Positions 26,441 to 35,284 are shown, counted from the first letter of the stretch. The stretch: 64,000 bases of DNA from an uncultured Candidatus Saccharibacteria bacterium (GCA_946414465.1 CAMKOP010000001.1:1-64000); one strand, 5' to 3'. Numbers and translations are program-made. Notes: generated by a model from the sequence alone, not told the origin.

Positions 26441-27045
26441 GCAGTTTTGCCAGTAAGTTTATCTACTAATGAATTAACATTCTGAATAAACATCACATCG
26501 CCGATGATGCCAATGACGCCGCTAAGGATTAACATCCAACCAATAAGGGTAACAACTGCACCTTCAAAGAAAGTAATAAATACACCAACAACCAACATAG
26601 CAAGTGCTAGCACAAGTGATATTTTCCATGCTTCGATGCCTGCAGCATGTAGTTTGATGGCGGTGTTGACACGAACAAGCGATTCGTAAATAATCCAGAT
26701 ACCGATAACAACACGGAATATACCAGCAATCTCTTCCCCCATAACAAGTGCAGCGATACCGACTAAGCCAGAAATAATACCAAATAAGAGGTTGTTATTG
26801 AAGTAATCGTTTTGGCCTTTGACTACAAAATAGTTAATAATCTGATATGTTCCCTTAATAACGAGAAAAATTCCGACTATATATGCTACTACTTTAATAA
26901 CCGCATCTGGAAAAGCAATTAAAAAGATACCTAGAATTATGGTGGCAAGAGATTCAATAATCGCTACCCAGGCAGACTGCTTAACGTCGCCGCTAATTTG
27001 CTCCACCGGATGTTTAATGATTTCTGCCTTTTCTGCTTTCGCCAT
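26437..27045 (-). CDS. HdeD/DUF308-like membrane protein
   Basis: 202 residues, six hydrophobic segments in pairs from about residue 25, with the internally repeated pattern (LATIILGIFLIAFPDAVIKVVAYIVGIFLVIKG-like) typical of the DUF308/HdeD family. In E. coli HdeD is linked to acid resistance, but the general function is unknown. It is the first gene of the operon with the small membrane protein and GT2. AAAGGAGTT precedes the ATG. Confidence 0.83.
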   Translation of the reverse strand: MAKAEKAEIIKHPVEQISGDVKQSAWVAIIESLATIILGIFLIAFPDAVIKVVAYIVGIFLVIKGTYQIINYFVVKGQNDYFNNNLLFGIISGLVGIAALVMGEEIAGIFRVVIGIWIIYESLVRVNTAIKLHAAGIEAWKISLVLALAMLVVGVFITFFEGAVVTLIGWMLILSGVIGIIGDVMFIQNVNSLVDKLTGKTA

Positions 27046-27120
27046 AAAAACATAACTCCTTTAATTATTACTATTATTATAGCACATATATGATATAATA
27101 AAGCAAGTAACGATTTATGT

Positions 27121-27196
27121 GCCGATGTAGCTCAGTTGGTAGAGCAGCTCATTCGTAACGAGCAGGTCACAGGTTCGATCCCTGCCATCGGCTCCA
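27121..27196 (+). tRNA. tRNA-Thr (anticodon CGU)
   Basis: 76 nt with encoded CCA. Acceptor GCCGATG/CATCGGC, anticodon loop TTCGTAA giving CGT. The base pair closing the anticodon stem is A-C by sequence, a possible mismatch. TATAAT about 20 nt upstream is a likely -10. The 3' end is only 3 nt from the stop of the convergent rel gene. Confidence 0.93.
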
Positions 27197-27199
27197 TTT

Positions 27200-28696
27200 T
27201 TATTTGGTTCTGGGTTTGCGATGTTTTTTAGTTTTGTCTATATTCTCACCTGCAGCGGAACGAGCCGAGAGATTAAGTGCACGCATTAGTTTAGAGCGAG
27301 CATGTGGGGTAAAGATTTTGTCTAGCCAGTTTTGCTTAGGAGTCTGGTTTTTGGAGGTTAATATTTCGACAATGTCACCTTGTTCTAACTTTTTATTCAA
27401 GTTGCTCATTTTGCCGTTTATTTTAACCCCCACTACATGATCACCGATTTCGGAATGAAGGCGATAGGCAAAATCAAGTGGCATAGCACCAGCAGGTAGA
27501 TCAATAATATCGCCCTTTGGCGTATAAACGAAGATTTTGTCAGCGAAGAGATTGAGTTTGAGTTTTTTGAGATCGACTTTTTTACCTTCACGCAATCTAG
27601 CAGCTGTAGTTTGTAATTCGGTAATCCATAGAAGATTAGTTGGAAGGTGTTCTATCTTCCCTTTTTTATAGTTTTCAGTGAGTTTTTGCTCGTTGTAATA
27701 GAAGCTGGCGGCAAGACCGCGTTCGGCATATTCGTGCATCTCGTGAGTACGAATTTGGAATTCTACTACATGTTTGTCCTTCGTAATAACAGTAGTATGT
27801 AAGGACTGGTAGCCGTTTTGCTTTGGCATGGCGATATAATCCTTAATGCGACCGTTCATTGGCATATAAAGCGAATGAATTATTCCTAAAGTTAAATAAC
27901 AATCGGTAATATCGTCGACTATGATACGAAGTGCAGTGAGATCATATATTTCATTGATGTTTTGATTATGTTTAGCAAGTTTCTTGTGAAGCGAATAAAC
28001 TGACTTCACGCGACCAGAGATTTCAAAATGAATTTTTTCCTTTTTGAGAGCAGCGGATACCTCGTTTTTGATTTTGTTGAGAGATTTTTCGGCAGCTTTA
28101 TTAGTCTTTTCGATAAGGCTTTTTAGCTCTTCATAGCGTTTAGGATCGACATATTTAAAAGCAAGGTCAGCTAACTCGACGCGGAGAAGTCCCATGTTAA
28201 GCCGGTCGGCAAGAGGAGCAAAAACTTCTAGAGTTTCTTTGGCGATTTTCTTTTGTTTGTCTGGAGGTAATGCTGAAAGAGTGCGAAGATTATGTAGACG
28301 GTCAGCAAGTTTAATAATGAGGACTCGAATGTCATCACCGAGGGCAATCATCAGACGTAGAAAATTGTCTTTGGTAGCAGGCAAGTAGGTATCAATGTCG
28401 CGCATGCCAGTACGAGCAGTAGAAAGCTTCGTAACGCCATCTACTAGGAAAGCTACTGATTCCCCAAATTCATGACGAATATCATCGAGAGTAAGATCAG
28501 TATCTTCGATAGTATCATGTAAAATACCAGCGATGATAGTATCTTCATCCATGCCCCATTCTTCAAGAATTTTTTGGACGGCTAGAGGATGAACAATATA
28601 TGGTTCGCCGGTTTTGCGGCTCTGACCTTCGTGAGCAGATTTGGCGACTTCAATTGCGTGCTCAATACGCTCGGATTTTTTGGCCGATGGTTTCAT
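27200..28696 (-). CDS. rel: RelA/SpoT-type (p)ppGpp synthetase-hydrolase without C-terminal regulatory domains
   Basis: 498 residues against 700-750 in long Rel proteins. The HD hydrolase domain (HPLAVQ..., HDTIEDT, LIIKLADRLHNLRTL) is followed by the synthetase domain (RIKDYIAMPKQNGYQSLH, VEFQIRTHEMHEYAERG) and TGS (IFVYTPKGDIIDLPAGAMPLDFAY); the protein ends soon after. The helical, zinc-finger/CC and ACT domains that sense stalled ribosomes are absent. Both active sites look intact. The start at 28696 is 6 nt after TATAAT; six codons upstream are rejected. ppGpp could act on the rRNA promoter at the start of the window. Confidence 0.94.
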   Translation of the reverse strand: MKPSAKKSERIEHAIEVAKSAHEGQSRKTGEPYIVHPLAVQKILEEWGMDEDTIIAGILHDTIEDTDLTLDDIRHEFGESVAFLVDGVTKLSTARTGMRDIDTYLPATKDNFLRLMIALGDDIRVLIIKLADRLHNLRTLSALPPDKQKKIAKETLEVFAPLADRLNMGLLRVELADLAFKYVDPKRYEELKSLIEKTNKAAEKSLNKIKNEVSAALKKEKIHFEISGRVKSVYSLHKKLAKHNQNINEIYDLTALRIIVDDITDCYLTLGIIHSLYMPMNGRIKDYIAMPKQNGYQSLHTTVITKDKHVVEFQIRTHEMHEYAERGLAASFYYNEQKLTENYKKGKIEHLPTNLLWITELQTTAARLREGKKVDLKKLKLNLFADKIFVYTPKGDIIDLPAGAMPLDFAYRLHSEIGDHVVGVKINGKMSNLNKKLEQGDIVEILTSKNQTPKQNWLDKIFTPHARSKLMRALNLSARSAAGENIDKTKKHRKPRTK

Positions 28697-28723
28697 ATCT
28701 ATATTATACAACAACTAAATCGA

Positions 28724-29581
28724 TTAGGCGTCAATCTGTTTTTTGTTCTTGCGGTGTTTTTTGACGATATGAACGATGACACCAATAATTGCGCAAAGTG
28801 TAACAGCTACAAGAATCATAAACCAGATTGGGCAAATAATGACGTTTTTCTCAACAGTAGACATCTCGCCGTTGTAGTATATAGTCTGATTGACTTTGAC
28901 CACACCTAAAGCTGGGAGATTGTTAATTTCGCGTTCGACTACGCGGGTGGTATCTGGCATAATGATTTCATTGTACTCACCGTCATTCTCTTCGGTCGGT
29001 AGAATGACGTGACCGGTAAAGAAATCAGATACAGTAATGACAAAGGTAGCATCAGCGTGAACGTTACCGCTATTGGTGAGTTTGGCAGTAAGTTTAACTG
29101 GTGGATTAACGACAAAGCCAGGAACATTATTTTCTTCAACTTTGCCTTCGTGTTTGGTTTCACCAGCGACCGTTCCGTAGATAATACTGGCTATTTCAAA
29201 AACGTTTTGGACGGTAACGCCATCGCCGTCTTTGGCATCATTATCCGAAGTGACGGTGATAGCAGCATATTGGCCACCAGCAGGAGCGTTTTCTGGTACA
29301 GTAATCGTGAAATTGATTTTTTTGGATTCATTGGGTTTAACCTTACCAGTAGGCTCTTCAAGCTTGATCCATTTAGCAACCATAGTATGATCAGAATCGG
29401 TCACTAGATCAGCTTGATAATCCTCGCCAGACACACCATAAGGCACGATTGACGCTTTGTATGCGAAATCTTCAGTAGCATCTACTGGATTGACTACGGT
29501 AATTGACCCTTCGTAAGTCTCACCTGGTTTGAGCGAAAAACGCTGGCTCATCGGCAAGATTGTGAACATATTGCTATCCAT
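28724..29581 (-). CDS. Membrane-anchored Ig-like (DUF916-like) protein without a signal peptide
   Basis: 285 residues. Residues 5-235 form two beta-sandwich regions: FSLKPGETYEGSITVVNP, VPENAPAGGQYAAITV and KLTAKLTNSGNVHADATF resemble the DUF916/WxL peptidoglycan-binding group of Gram-positive surface proteins. One C-terminal membrane helix (about 250-272) and a basic tail (KKHRKNKK) follow. The start has GTGGAGG 5 nt upstream and a TATAAT, so the lack of a signal peptide seems real: the N-terminus MDSNMFTILPMSQ is not a secretion signal. Topology is therefore unclear. It is followed by nothing on its strand for 28 nt, then rel. Confidence 0.75.
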   Translation of the reverse strand: MDSNMFTILPMSQRFSLKPGETYEGSITVVNPVDATEDFAYKASIVPYGVSGEDYQADLVTDSDHTMVAKWIKLEEPTGKVKPNESKKINFTITVPENAPAGGQYAAITVTSDNDAKDGDGVTVQNVFEIASIIYGTVAGETKHEGKVEENNVPGFVVNPPVKLTAKLTNSGNVHADATFVITVSDFFTGHVILPTEENDGEYNEIIMPDTTRVVEREINNLPALGVVKVNQTIYYNGEMSTVEKNVIICPIWFMILVAVTLCAIIGVIVHIVKKHRKNKKQIDA

Positions 29582-29618
29582 TTTTCCTCCACTTTTATTA
29601 GTTACATTATAACAGATA

Positions 29619-30179
29619 TTATTCTATTGACAAGATGTTACCAGTGCCCTGTTTTAAATGAAGTAGACGTTGGTTTTTGGAACCACGGAATCTGAGACTC
29701 AAATCACGTTGACTTAAGATGAAGGGGCCGTCGATGAGAGCATCGAGAGATTTGAGAAAATCCCAAGGTTTTTTACCATATTCTTTAATGACTTCGTAGG
29801 TAAAACCAGAAAAACTCCAAACATTCCAACCCATTTCTTGACGACACCAGTCAGCGATTTCTTTGCAAGCTTTGGCTTGGACGAATGGTTCCCCGCCACA
29901 GAAAGTAAGTCCAGCCTGTCCGCGAAATTGTTTCAATTCTTTTTTGATGCCATCAATTTTAGCAAGATAGCCAGCTTCATAATCCCAAGTTTCAGGGTTT
30001 TGACAGCCTTTGCAGTGATTGGGACAACCTTGCGTCCATAGAACTACTCTAAGGCCATCACCATTAACTATATTATCATGCTCGAGAGGCGCCGAGAGGC
30101 GGATGTACCCCTCGGGTGTTTCGAGCTGCTTGGACAATTTCTCTAGCGATACTTTGTGCCAATCGATTTTGTCGACCAT
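29619..30179 (-). CDS. nrdG: Anaerobic ribonucleotide reductase activating enzyme
   Basis: 186 residues. A radical-SAM enzyme with CPNHCKGC (Cys52, Cys56, Cys59: CxxxCxxC) binding the [4Fe-4S] cluster, then GGEPFVQ for SAM. NrdG normally makes the glycyl radical on NrdD. It starts immediately after the nrdD stop (TAAATG), so they are co-translated. The partner NrdD lacks a recognisable glycyl-radical motif, which makes the target of this enzyme an open question. Confidence 0.95.
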   Translation of the reverse strand: MVDKIDWHKVSLEKLSKQLETPEGYIRLSAPLEHDNIVNGDGLRVVLWTQGCPNHCKGCQNPETWDYEAGYLAKIDGIKKELKQFRGQAGLTFCGGEPFVQAKACKEIADWCRQEMGWNVWSFSGFTYEVIKEYGKKPWDFLKSLDALIDGPFILSQRDLSLRFRGSKNQRLLHLKQGTGNILSIE

Positions 30180-32375
30180 TTATTCACCTTTTGCGCAGTT
30201 ACAAACTTTTTCGAACGGAAGATCACCTTCAAGACGACCACAGTGCGGACAACGATCGCCAGTGATGATGCCAGAGAAGCCGCAAACTGGATCTCGATCA
30301 ACCGGATGGTTGACGGAACCATAACCGATACCTTCATCGTGCATTTTGCGAATAACAGACTCAAAGGCAGCAATATTTTGAGATGGATCGCCGTCTAATT
30401 CGATATAAGTAATGTGGCCAGCATTGCAGAGATTGTGATATGGAGCTTCGATTTCAATCTTTTCAAAAGCACTGATTGGATAATAGACTGGTACATGGAA
30501 GGAGTTGGTGTAAAATTCCCTGTCGGTAACACCTTTGATTTTGCCAAACTCTTTACGATCAATCTTGGTAAAGCGACCAGCGATGCCTTCGGCTGGAGTA
30601 GCGAGAAGACTAAAATTGAGTTTATGTTTCTTGGAATAAGCATCGCATCTTTCGCGCATGTGAGTGACAATGTCGAGACCAAGGTCACGAGCGTCTTCGT
30701 CTTCACCGTGATGTTTGCCGGTCATAGCAACGAGAGTTTCAGCTAGGCCAATAAAACCGATGGACAAAGTACCGTGTTTGATAACATCTCTCAAAGTATC
30801 GTTCGGACCAAGTTTTTCAGAACCAAACCAGTTCCCTTGCCCCATCAAGAATGGGAAGTTACGAACATGTTGATTGGCTTGGAAGTCAAAACGCTCTAAG
30901 AGCTCATCGCGAACAAGATCCATTTTTTCATCGAGTTCTTTATAGAATCCTTCCCAGTCAGCTTCTTTGCGTTCCTTTAAACAAATGCCGTGTTTGATAC
31001 CAATACGGACAAGGTTGACAGTGGTAAATGAGAGATTACCACGTCCCGTGACGATACCATCAGATTCTGGGAAAACTGAAGCGAAGACGCGTGTGCGGCA
31101 ACCCATAGTAGCAATTTCGGTACGATAATCGCCTTTTTTGTAATATTTGAGATTGTATGGGGCGTCTATGAAGCAGAAGTTCGGGAAAAGACGCTTGGCA
31201 GAAACTTCCATAGAGCGTTTGAAAATATCGTAGTTAGGATCTTCAGGATTATAATTAATTCCCTCTTTAACCTTTAGGATACTAATTGGGAAAATTGGAG
31301 TTTCGCCTTTGCCGAGACCATTTTCAGTAGCTTGAAGCAAATCTAGAGAGACTAAACGACCGGCTGGGGTAGTATCTGTGCCAAAATTAATTGAGGTAAA
31401 TGGTACCTGAGCACCGGCACGAGAATGCATAGTGTTGAGATTGTGGACGAATCCTTCCATAGCCTGGAGAGTTTCGCGTTCGGTGTCTTCGTTGGACGCT
31501 TCAATAACTTCTTTAGGCCATTTGGCTTTTTTGAGTTTATCGTCGTCACCATATTCATAAGTATCTTTGATGTCGAGATCAAGTTTTTTGCCGGTGAATT
31601 TATTATATTTTTTGAGGTTGCGTTTTAAGGCTTTCCTGAAGGACTTATTAACACCTGGGGCCATGGCGTAGTCAAAATTCGGAATGGATTGGCCACCGTG
31701 TTGTTCGTTTTGGTTGGCTTGAAGCAAGATTGCGGCCAATGCACCATAGGAGCCGATGGAATTAGGAGTGCGAAGATGACCGTGGCCAGTGTTGAATCCA
31801 CCATTTTCAAATAGAACAAATGGATCAGATTGGCAACAGGTCAAAGTACCAGTAGCGTAAAAATCTAGATCGTGAATATGAATGTCGCCATTATCATGAG
31901 CGGCGGCAATGTCAGGGCGAAGCATGAGTGATTTAGCAAAAACCTTGGAGCCTTCGGCACCAAATTGAAGCATTTTGCCCATGGCGGAATTGCCATCGAC
32001 GTTGGCGTTAGAGCGCTTGACGTCGGAATCTTCAGAAGCATCGGCATGAGAAATTGTACGATAAATCATCATGAGGTCAGATTTTGCCTCGCGACGACGA
32101 GAGCGTTCTTGACGATATTGAATATAGGAACGAGCGGTCTTTTTGAAACTAGATTCCATCAAAACTTCCTCAACGATGTCTTGGATTTGTTCGACATTAG
32201 GAGTGCGAGCAGTGATTTCTTCATCGGCACGTTTGATGACTTTGTCAGTTAACGCTTTAGCGCGATCATATTTAAATTCTTCCGTAGCAAGCCCAGCTTT
32301 AGCAATTGCTTCAGTAATTTTTTCGGGATCAAATTTAACGATTTTACCGTCTCTCTTGACGATTCTTTTGAACAT
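30180..32375 (-). CDS. nrdD: Class III ribonucleoside-triphosphate reductase, no visible glycyl-radical motif
   Basis: 731 residues from the ATG at 32375 (GAAGGAGG 6 nt upstream; eight codons further upstream are rejected). It has an N-terminal ATP-cone (1-90), then the ten-stranded barrel with the active-site Cys426 in the finger loop (MGCRTRVF). NrdD makes dNTPs without oxygen, using a glycyl radical set up by NrdG. The C-terminus keeps the zinc-finger region (VCGFSG with Cys698, then CPHCGR), but after PFEKV it ends CNCAKGE where the family normally continues with an RRxTGYL-type motif. The other two frames do not encode it. It is the only reductase seen here. NrdR-like boxes lie upstream. 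Confidence 0.93.
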   Translation of the reverse strand: MFKRIVKRDGKIVKFDPEKITEAIAKAGLATEEFKYDRAKALTDKVIKRADEEITARTPNVEQIQDIVEEVLMESSFKKTARSYIQYRQERSRRREAKSDLMMIYRTISHADASEDSDVKRSNANVDGNSAMGKMLQFGAEGSKVFAKSLMLRPDIAAAHDNGDIHIHDLDFYATGTLTCCQSDPFVLFENGGFNTGHGHLRTPNSIGSYGALAAILLQANQNEQHGGQSIPNFDYAMAPGVNKSFRKALKRNLKKYNKFTGKKLDLDIKDTYEYGDDDKLKKAKWPKEVIEASNEDTERETLQAMEGFVHNLNTMHSRAGAQVPFTSINFGTDTTPAGRLVSLDLLQATENGLGKGETPIFPISILKVKEGINYNPEDPNYDIFKRSMEVSAKRLFPNFCFIDAPYNLKYYKKGDYRTEIATMGCRTRVFASVFPESDGIVTGRGNLSFTTVNLVRIGIKHGICLKERKEADWEGFYKELDEKMDLVRDELLERFDFQANQHVRNFPFLMGQGNWFGSEKLGPNDTLRDVIKHGTLSIGFIGLAETLVAMTGKHHGEDEDARDLGLDIVTHMRERCDAYSKKHKLNFSLLATPAEGIAGRFTKIDRKEFGKIKGVTDREFYTNSFHVPVYYPISAFEKIEIEAPYHNLCNAGHITYIELDGDPSQNIAAFESVIRKMHDEGIGYGSVNHPVDRDPVCGFSGIITGDRCPHCGRLEGDLPFEKVCNCAKGE

Positions 32376-32423
32376 TGTATACCTCCTTCGTTTGTTCAAA
32401 TTTTTATGTATGACGCTACATTT

Positions 32424-32458
32424 GGTGTCTATATCTTAGTATACGACACTATATATGG
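32424..32458. promoter_or_regulatory. Probable NrdR boxes upstream of nrdD
   Basis: Two sequences, GGTGTCTATATCT (32424-32436) and ACACTATATATGG (32446-32458), each match half of the NrdR box consensus ACACTATATATAGTGT and lie about two helical turns apart, 50-85 bp upstream of nrdD. NrdR boxes usually come as such tandem pairs before reductase genes, and a nrdR gene is present at 52839-53297. Confidence 0.55.
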
Positions 32459-32483
32459 AAATGCAAGTGCTTTTTGTGATAAT

Positions 32484-33407
32484 TTATTTCAAAAATCCAT
32501 TAATAATACGCGACTCGGCTTCGGCACGAGTGAGGCCAAGTGTCATTAGTTTGGTAAGTTCGACGGAGGCGATTTTGCCGATGGCGGCTTCGTGAATGAG
32601 CTCGGCATCTTTGGTCTTAGCGTCGAGGGCGGGGATGGCGTGAACTTCGGCTTGGTCCATCAAAATAGCATCGCATTCGGAATGACCGCGACATTTGTTA
32701 CTGCCAATAATAGTGGCTTTGAAAGTTTGTTTGGAATAATCTTGGGCGATGGAGCGTGATGCTATATCGGCGGTAGAATCTTTGCCATTTAATTCTACTT
32801 CGTAGATAGAATCGGCGGTTTGACGACCGTGAGTCATGAGACGCTCTTTGACGAATAGTTTGGCGTCGTTTTCTAGAGCAGCGGTAGTTTTTCTGATGGT
32901 ACTATCTACGCCTTTGATTTGTTCTAATTCGAGAGTGGCTTCAGAGTTCTGGCTGAGATTTACTTCGGTAGTTGGGTTCAAAATCCTGCCACCTTTGCCG
33001 GGGCCGAAGCCGTAGTGCTTTTCAATATATTTGATTTTGGCGTTTTTGCCAACATAAAAACGATGAATGCCATCGTGGACAGAGTCGCTGGGGCCGCAAT
33101 TATAAATACCACAGCCAGCGATGATGGTAACTTCGGCATCGTCACCAATGTAAAAATCATTATAGACAGCTTCTTTGAGACCAGTGGCACTAATAGCAAC
33201 TGGTATATGGACTTGTTCGTTTTTAGTTCCCTTTTTGATATAAATGTCTAGGCCACTTTGGTCTTTTTTGGGTCGAACATCGATGTTGGTGGTGGAACTA
33301 CGGCCAACGGATTTGCCATTGACGCGAAAATTGTAGGCGCCTGCGGGAATTTCAAAAGTGCCAGCGACTTCGCAGAAGATTTGTTTTTCTTCATTAGTTA
33401 GTTCCAT
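32484..33407 (-). CDS. SufB/SufD-family Fe-S scaffold protein
   Basis: 307 residues, shorter than E. coli SufB (495) or SufD (423) because the N-terminal helical part is missing. The right-handed beta-helix region is clear: DSVHDGIHRFYVGKNAKIKYIEKHYG-like, NKCRGHSECDAILMD and the C-terminal EAAIGKIASVELTKLMTLGLTRAEAESRII. It should be the scaffold on which SufC drives Fe-S assembly. As the only SufB/D gene next to a single sufC it resembles the minimal SMS (SmsB-SmsC) system. No cysteine desulfurase is nearby. Fe-S clusters are needed at least for NrdG. It overlaps sufC by 14 nt. Confidence 0.9.
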   Translation of the reverse strand: MELTNEEKQIFCEVAGTFEIPAGAYNFRVNGKSVGRSSTTNIDVRPKKDQSGLDIYIKKGTKNEQVHIPVAISATGLKEAVYNDFYIGDDAEVTIIAGCGIYNCGPSDSVHDGIHRFYVGKNAKIKYIEKHYGFGPGKGGRILNPTTEVNLSQNSEATLELEQIKGVDSTIRKTTAALENDAKLFVKERLMTHGRQTADSIYEVELNGKDSTADIASRSIAQDYSKQTFKATIIGSNKCRGHSECDAILMDQAEVHAIPALDAKTKDAELIHEAAIGKIASVELTKLMTLGLTRAEAESRIINGFLK

Positions 33408-34092
33408 CTTTACCTCCTGTGAGTTTGGGCAAAATCTTGGCTGGAGTGCCTTGTTGTTTGATTTTACCGTTTTCTAGAACGATGATTTTATCGGCGAGTT
33501 TGAGAATTTTTTCTTGGTGCGAAATGATAATGGTGGCGACGCCACTTTCTTTTAGTTTTTTGAATACTTTGACGAGACTGTTGATACTCCAGAGGTCAAT
33601 GCCGGCTTCGGGTTCGTCGAAAATGATGAGAGTTGGGCGTCTAGCGAGAACGGAAGCGATTTCGATACGTTTTAGCTCCCCACCGGAGAGTTTGTTGCTA
33701 ATTTCTCTTGAGAGATAGCTTGAATCTAGACCAACTTTCACGAGATACTGTGTCGCAGTTTCTGGGGTGATTAATTCCCCGCTGGCAATATTTAGAAGGG
33801 TGTAAACATCAATGCCTCTTAGATGTACTGGTTGTTGGAATGAGTAGGCGATGCCAGCTTTGGCGCGGTCGGTAATACTCTGAGTAGTAATGTCAGACTC
33901 ATTGAATAAGATTTTTCCAGAAGTGGGAGTCTTGATACCCATGATGATTTCGGCAAGAGTAGATTTGCCACTGCCGTTAGGCCCAGTAATAACTGCTAGA
34001 GTACCAGGTTTAATGCGCAGCGAAATATGGTCTAGGATATTTGTCCTAGACCCACCTTTGACCTTTAAGCTGACGTTTCTAATCTCTAACAT
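33394..34092 (-). CDS. sufC: SufC-type ABC ATPase
   Basis: 232 residues. Walker A GPNGSGKST (37-45), Q-loop YSFQQPVHLRGI, signature LSGGELKRIEIA, Walker B LIIFDEPEAGID and the His-loop IIISHQEK are all present. The wording IEIASVLAR...PEAGIDLWSI is typical of SufC rather than transporter ATPases. It gives energy for Fe-S assembly on the SufB/D partner downstream. TATAAT ends 8 nt before the ATG (leaderless). It is first of the two-gene operon. Confidence 0.93.
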   Translation of the reverse strand: MLEIRNVSLKVKGGSRTNILDHISLRIKPGTLAVITGPNGSGKSTLAEIIMGIKTPTSGKILFNESDITTQSITDRAKAGIAYSFQQPVHLRGIDVYTLLNIASGELITPETATQYLVKVGLDSSYLSREISNKLSGGELKRIEIASVLARRPTLIIFDEPEAGIDLWSINSLVKVFKKLKESGVATIIISHQEKILKLADKIIVLENGKIKQQGTPAKILPKLTGGKDGTN

Positions 34093-34110
34093 CTATATAT
34101 ATTATAGCAT

Positions 34111-34869
34111 TTACTTAGTGTTCTTTGGGTGATAGGCAAGATAATAGCCGCTGGCTACTAGTACAGCGCCGCCGATGATGTTGCCGAGTGTGACGGGCAA
34201 GAGATTATTTAAAAGAAATTCTGTGATGGTAGGAGCAGGAATACTGTAAATAGTACCGGTGATGATGCCGGCTGGGATATAGAACATATTGGCGATGGAG
34301 TGTTCGAAGCCACAGAGGACAAAAAGCATGATGGGTAGAAAGACAGCGGCGATTTTGCCGGTGACAGTGCTGGCGGCAGTAGCCATCCAGACAGCGATGC
34401 AGACTAGAAAATTGCACATAATACCCTTTAATAGAGCTTCAAAAAAGCCAAGATTGACTTTGGCGGTAGCGGTGGCCACTATGGTGTCTGCAACACTGTC
34501 AAAAGTGCCACTAACGGTAGCTATGCTAGCGACTAAAAGGGCGCCAAGAAAGTTGCCAAAGAAAACTAGGAGCCAGTTTTTGAGCAGTTGGTGGAATTTG
34601 ATTTTGCGATCAAATAGAGCCATGACCATGAGATTGTTGCCGGTGAATAGCTCGCTACCAGCGACTACGACCATAGCAAGGCCAGCGGTAAAAATACAGG
34701 CGCCAGCGATTTTACCACCGTAGAGATTGCCAAAAGTGGCGCCAACACCAGCTAAAGCAATAAACATACCAGCAAAGATACCAAGTAAGATCATCTTCCA
34801 CCAAGGTAGGTTGGCTTTTACTTTTCCGGTTTTAATAGTTGTGGCGGTGATTTCAGTAGGTGTTAGCAT
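34111..34869 (-). CDS. Formate/nitrite transporter (FNT) family channel
   Basis: 252 residues, six membrane helices. FNT marks are present: GAGVGATFGN-like first half motif, GSELFTGNN, GIMCNFLVCIAVWM and GFEHSIANM. FNT pentamers pass small monovalent anions such as formate, nitrite, lactate or hydrosulfide. In an anaerobic fermenter, formate or lactate efflux is likely, but the substrate cannot be told from sequence. Its start overlaps the end of the HAD gene by 17 nt. Confidence 0.93.
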   Translation of the reverse strand: MLTPTEITATTIKTGKVKANLPWWKMILLGIFAGMFIALAGVGATFGNLYGGKIAGACIFTAGLAMVVVAGSELFTGNNLMVMALFDRKIKFHQLLKNWLLVFFGNFLGALLVASIATVSGTFDSVADTIVATATAKVNLGFFEALLKGIMCNFLVCIAVWMATAASTVTGKIAAVFLPIMLFVLCGFEHSIANMFYIPAGIITGTIYSIPAPTITEFLLNNLLPVTLGNIIGGAVLVASGYYLAYHPKNTK

Positions 34870-35284
34870 TTTCCTCCTTTAGGTTTTTAAGTAGCATTAG
34901 AGCTTTTTTAGCCATCTCTGGGTCGCGTGGGTTCATGAGAAAGTGATTTGAAAGACAATTGCGCGATTCTAAGACTTTTCGCTCGCTTTCAAATAGGTTA
35001 TCGTCTAACCAGATAAATGGTTTTTCAAAATCAATCGCGTCGGTTTTTAATACTGCAAAATTTGATGGCTTTACTATCGTACTGGCTCGTTCGACTAGGT
35101 CTTTAGGTAAATTCGAATTAAGGAGTGCGGCACGAGTATGATTGTAATCTTGTCGGCAATGAGTAGTGAGCCAATACGTACTATCGGGAAAGTTCGCTAG
35201 AATGTATTCCAAAAGCTCTACCACGTCTTGTACGGGTGAAGCAACTCCCCTTAAAACTCCGTCGATGTCTAGATATATGTTCAT
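34853..35284 (-). CDS. Small HAD-like hydrolase
   Basis: 143 residues. The N-terminus NIYLDIDGVLRGV is HAD motif I (DxD), and FIWLDDNLFESE is motif IV. Without a clear cap domain it resembles small polynucleotide- or nucleotide-phosphatase-like HADs. The substrate is unknown. TATAAT ends 11 nt before the ATG, so the leader is 0-5 nt. It is co-transcribed with the FNT channel. Confidence 0.8.
   Translation of the reverse strand: MNIYLDIDGVLRGVASPVQDVVELLEYILANFPDSTYWLTTHCRQDYNHTRAALLNSNLPKDLVERASTIVKPSNFAVLKTDAIDFEKPFIWLDDNLFESERKVLESRNCLSNHFLMNPRDPEMAKKALMLLKNLKEENANTY

Noticed and set aside
30143..30373. Frameshift hiding the glycyl-radical end of nrdD
   Set aside because: The alternative frames downstream of PFEKV were read and do not contain an RxxGY-type motif; nrdG starts directly after the stop.
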